A stretch of DNA of 64,000 nucleotides from Flavobacteriaceae bacterium LYZ1037. GTDB taxonomy: Bacteria > Bacteroidota > Bacteroidia > Flavobacteriales > Flavobacteriaceae. The notes below the pieces were generated by a model. The model saw only the letters and a list, made by a program, of their open reading frames with translations, did not search any database and was not told the DNA's origin. The DNA is taken from NCBI GenBank assembly GCA_003144015.1, contig QFWS01000005.1:62001-126000 (forward strand), in the 5' to 3' direction. Of the stretch, positions 63,776-64,000 are shown piece after piece (positions within the stretch are counted from its first letter, which is position 1; every line of letters starts with the position of its first letter). The position numbers were made by a program, and so were the translations under genes.

Positions 63776-64000
63776 TTATTCGCTTTTTATTATGTTTTCA
63801 TCTTTTATTTCAAAAAACATTTCATTCCCTTCTTTGGTTCCTCTTTTATAGATTTTACCATCAATTAATAATACCTCCCCATATAGACCATTTTTTATGC
63901 TTGAATCTACGCCAAATATTTTTTGGTTGTAAAGCTGCACAACTTCTTCGTTTGAACAGTGTCCAACAATTATATGTTCTGAATCTGCTTGTCTTAATAT
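63776..64000 (-). CDS. Metallophosphoesterase, C-terminal part only (gene continues beyond the window)
   Basis: The final 74 residues of a gene open to the window edge. The segment EHIIVGHCSNEEVVQLYNQKIFGVDSS fits the end of calcineurin-like phosphoesterases, where GH supplies the last metal ligand, and the rest is a short beta-rich tail. The stop codon abuts the start of the lipoprotein deformylase gene, so the two form an operon with DUF3667 following. I cannot see its N terminus, signal or remaining metal ligands, so export of this enzyme too is only possible. Confidence 0.7.
   Translation of the reverse strand: MLRQADSEHIIVGHCSNEEVVQLYNQKIFGVDSSIKNGLYGEVLLIDGKIYKRGTKEGNEMFFEIKDENIIKSE

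Overview
The window is AT-rich chromosomal DNA from a member of the Bacteroidota, most likely the family Flavobacteriaceae. Supporting signs are a type IX secretion sorting domain (16010-18958), a BshA bacillithiol glycosyltransferase, a BatA-type membrane protein, a TonB receptor with an N-terminal carboxypeptidase-like domain, DUF3667, DUF5916 and TIGR02757 proteins, and promoters of the Bacteroidota form TTG-N17-21-TAnnTTTG. I cannot name the genus. I see no rRNA, tRNA, CRISPR array, insertion sequence or prophage. It reads as an ordinary core chromosome segment with several unusual proteins.

Layout. 1-8 kb: LpxH-like phosphoesterase, a large FAD/Fe-S oxidase, a small outer-membrane barrel, then a nucleotidyltransferase and an anomeric N-acetylhexosamine kinase facing a GH109-type glycosidase. 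8-19 kb: a small metallopeptidase, an acyl-adenylating GH3-family enzyme, a glycosidase/serine-hydrolase fusion transcribed with bshA, a lipoprotein plus TerC pair, and a large secreted CUB/FnIII protein. 19-26 kb: topoisomerase IV genes parE and parC with a membrane protein gene coupled between them, a barrel protein and ychF. 26-32 kb: a 32-residue lysine-rich microprotein, a ferredoxin divergent from a LuxC-like acyl-CoA reductase, and serC-serA. 32-39 kb: small envelope proteins, a His-rich protein followed by a TonB receptor with a His/Asp/Glu-rich loop, and a DUF5916 protein. 39-49 kb: lolD, a polytopic membrane protein, a kinase-M23-aminotransferase fusion, a TIGR02757 protein, an S10 peptidase and an M61-like peptidase. 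49-58 kb: glycosyltransferase, BatA protein, dihydroorotase-like protein without its metal ligands, Tic20-like membrane protein, esterase, MBL hydrolase, an unknown 483-residue protein, bcp and a cysteine-free nth. 58-64 kb: a small protein with an ECF sigma factor, uvrA, then DUF3667, an exported peptide deformylase homologue and the end of a metallophosphoesterase gene.

Functional groupings I infer: (1) release and direct anomeric phosphorylation of N-acetylhexosamine, leading to a nucleotide sugar (4520-7840); (2) metal, probably zinc, uptake (33198-35865); (3) serine synthesis (29379-31421); (4) topoisomerase IV (19182-24177); (5) catabolism of a phosphorylated amino-alcohol or hydroxylysine-like compound by the 41295-44321 fusion; (6) an envelope operon built around the lipoprotein deformylase (63776-62025). 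The most unusual items are the kinase-M23-aminotransferase fusion, the exported deformylase, the dihydroorotase-like protein, the Fe-S-less endonuclease III and the His-rich receptor locus. None is certain to be new, because no database search was possible.
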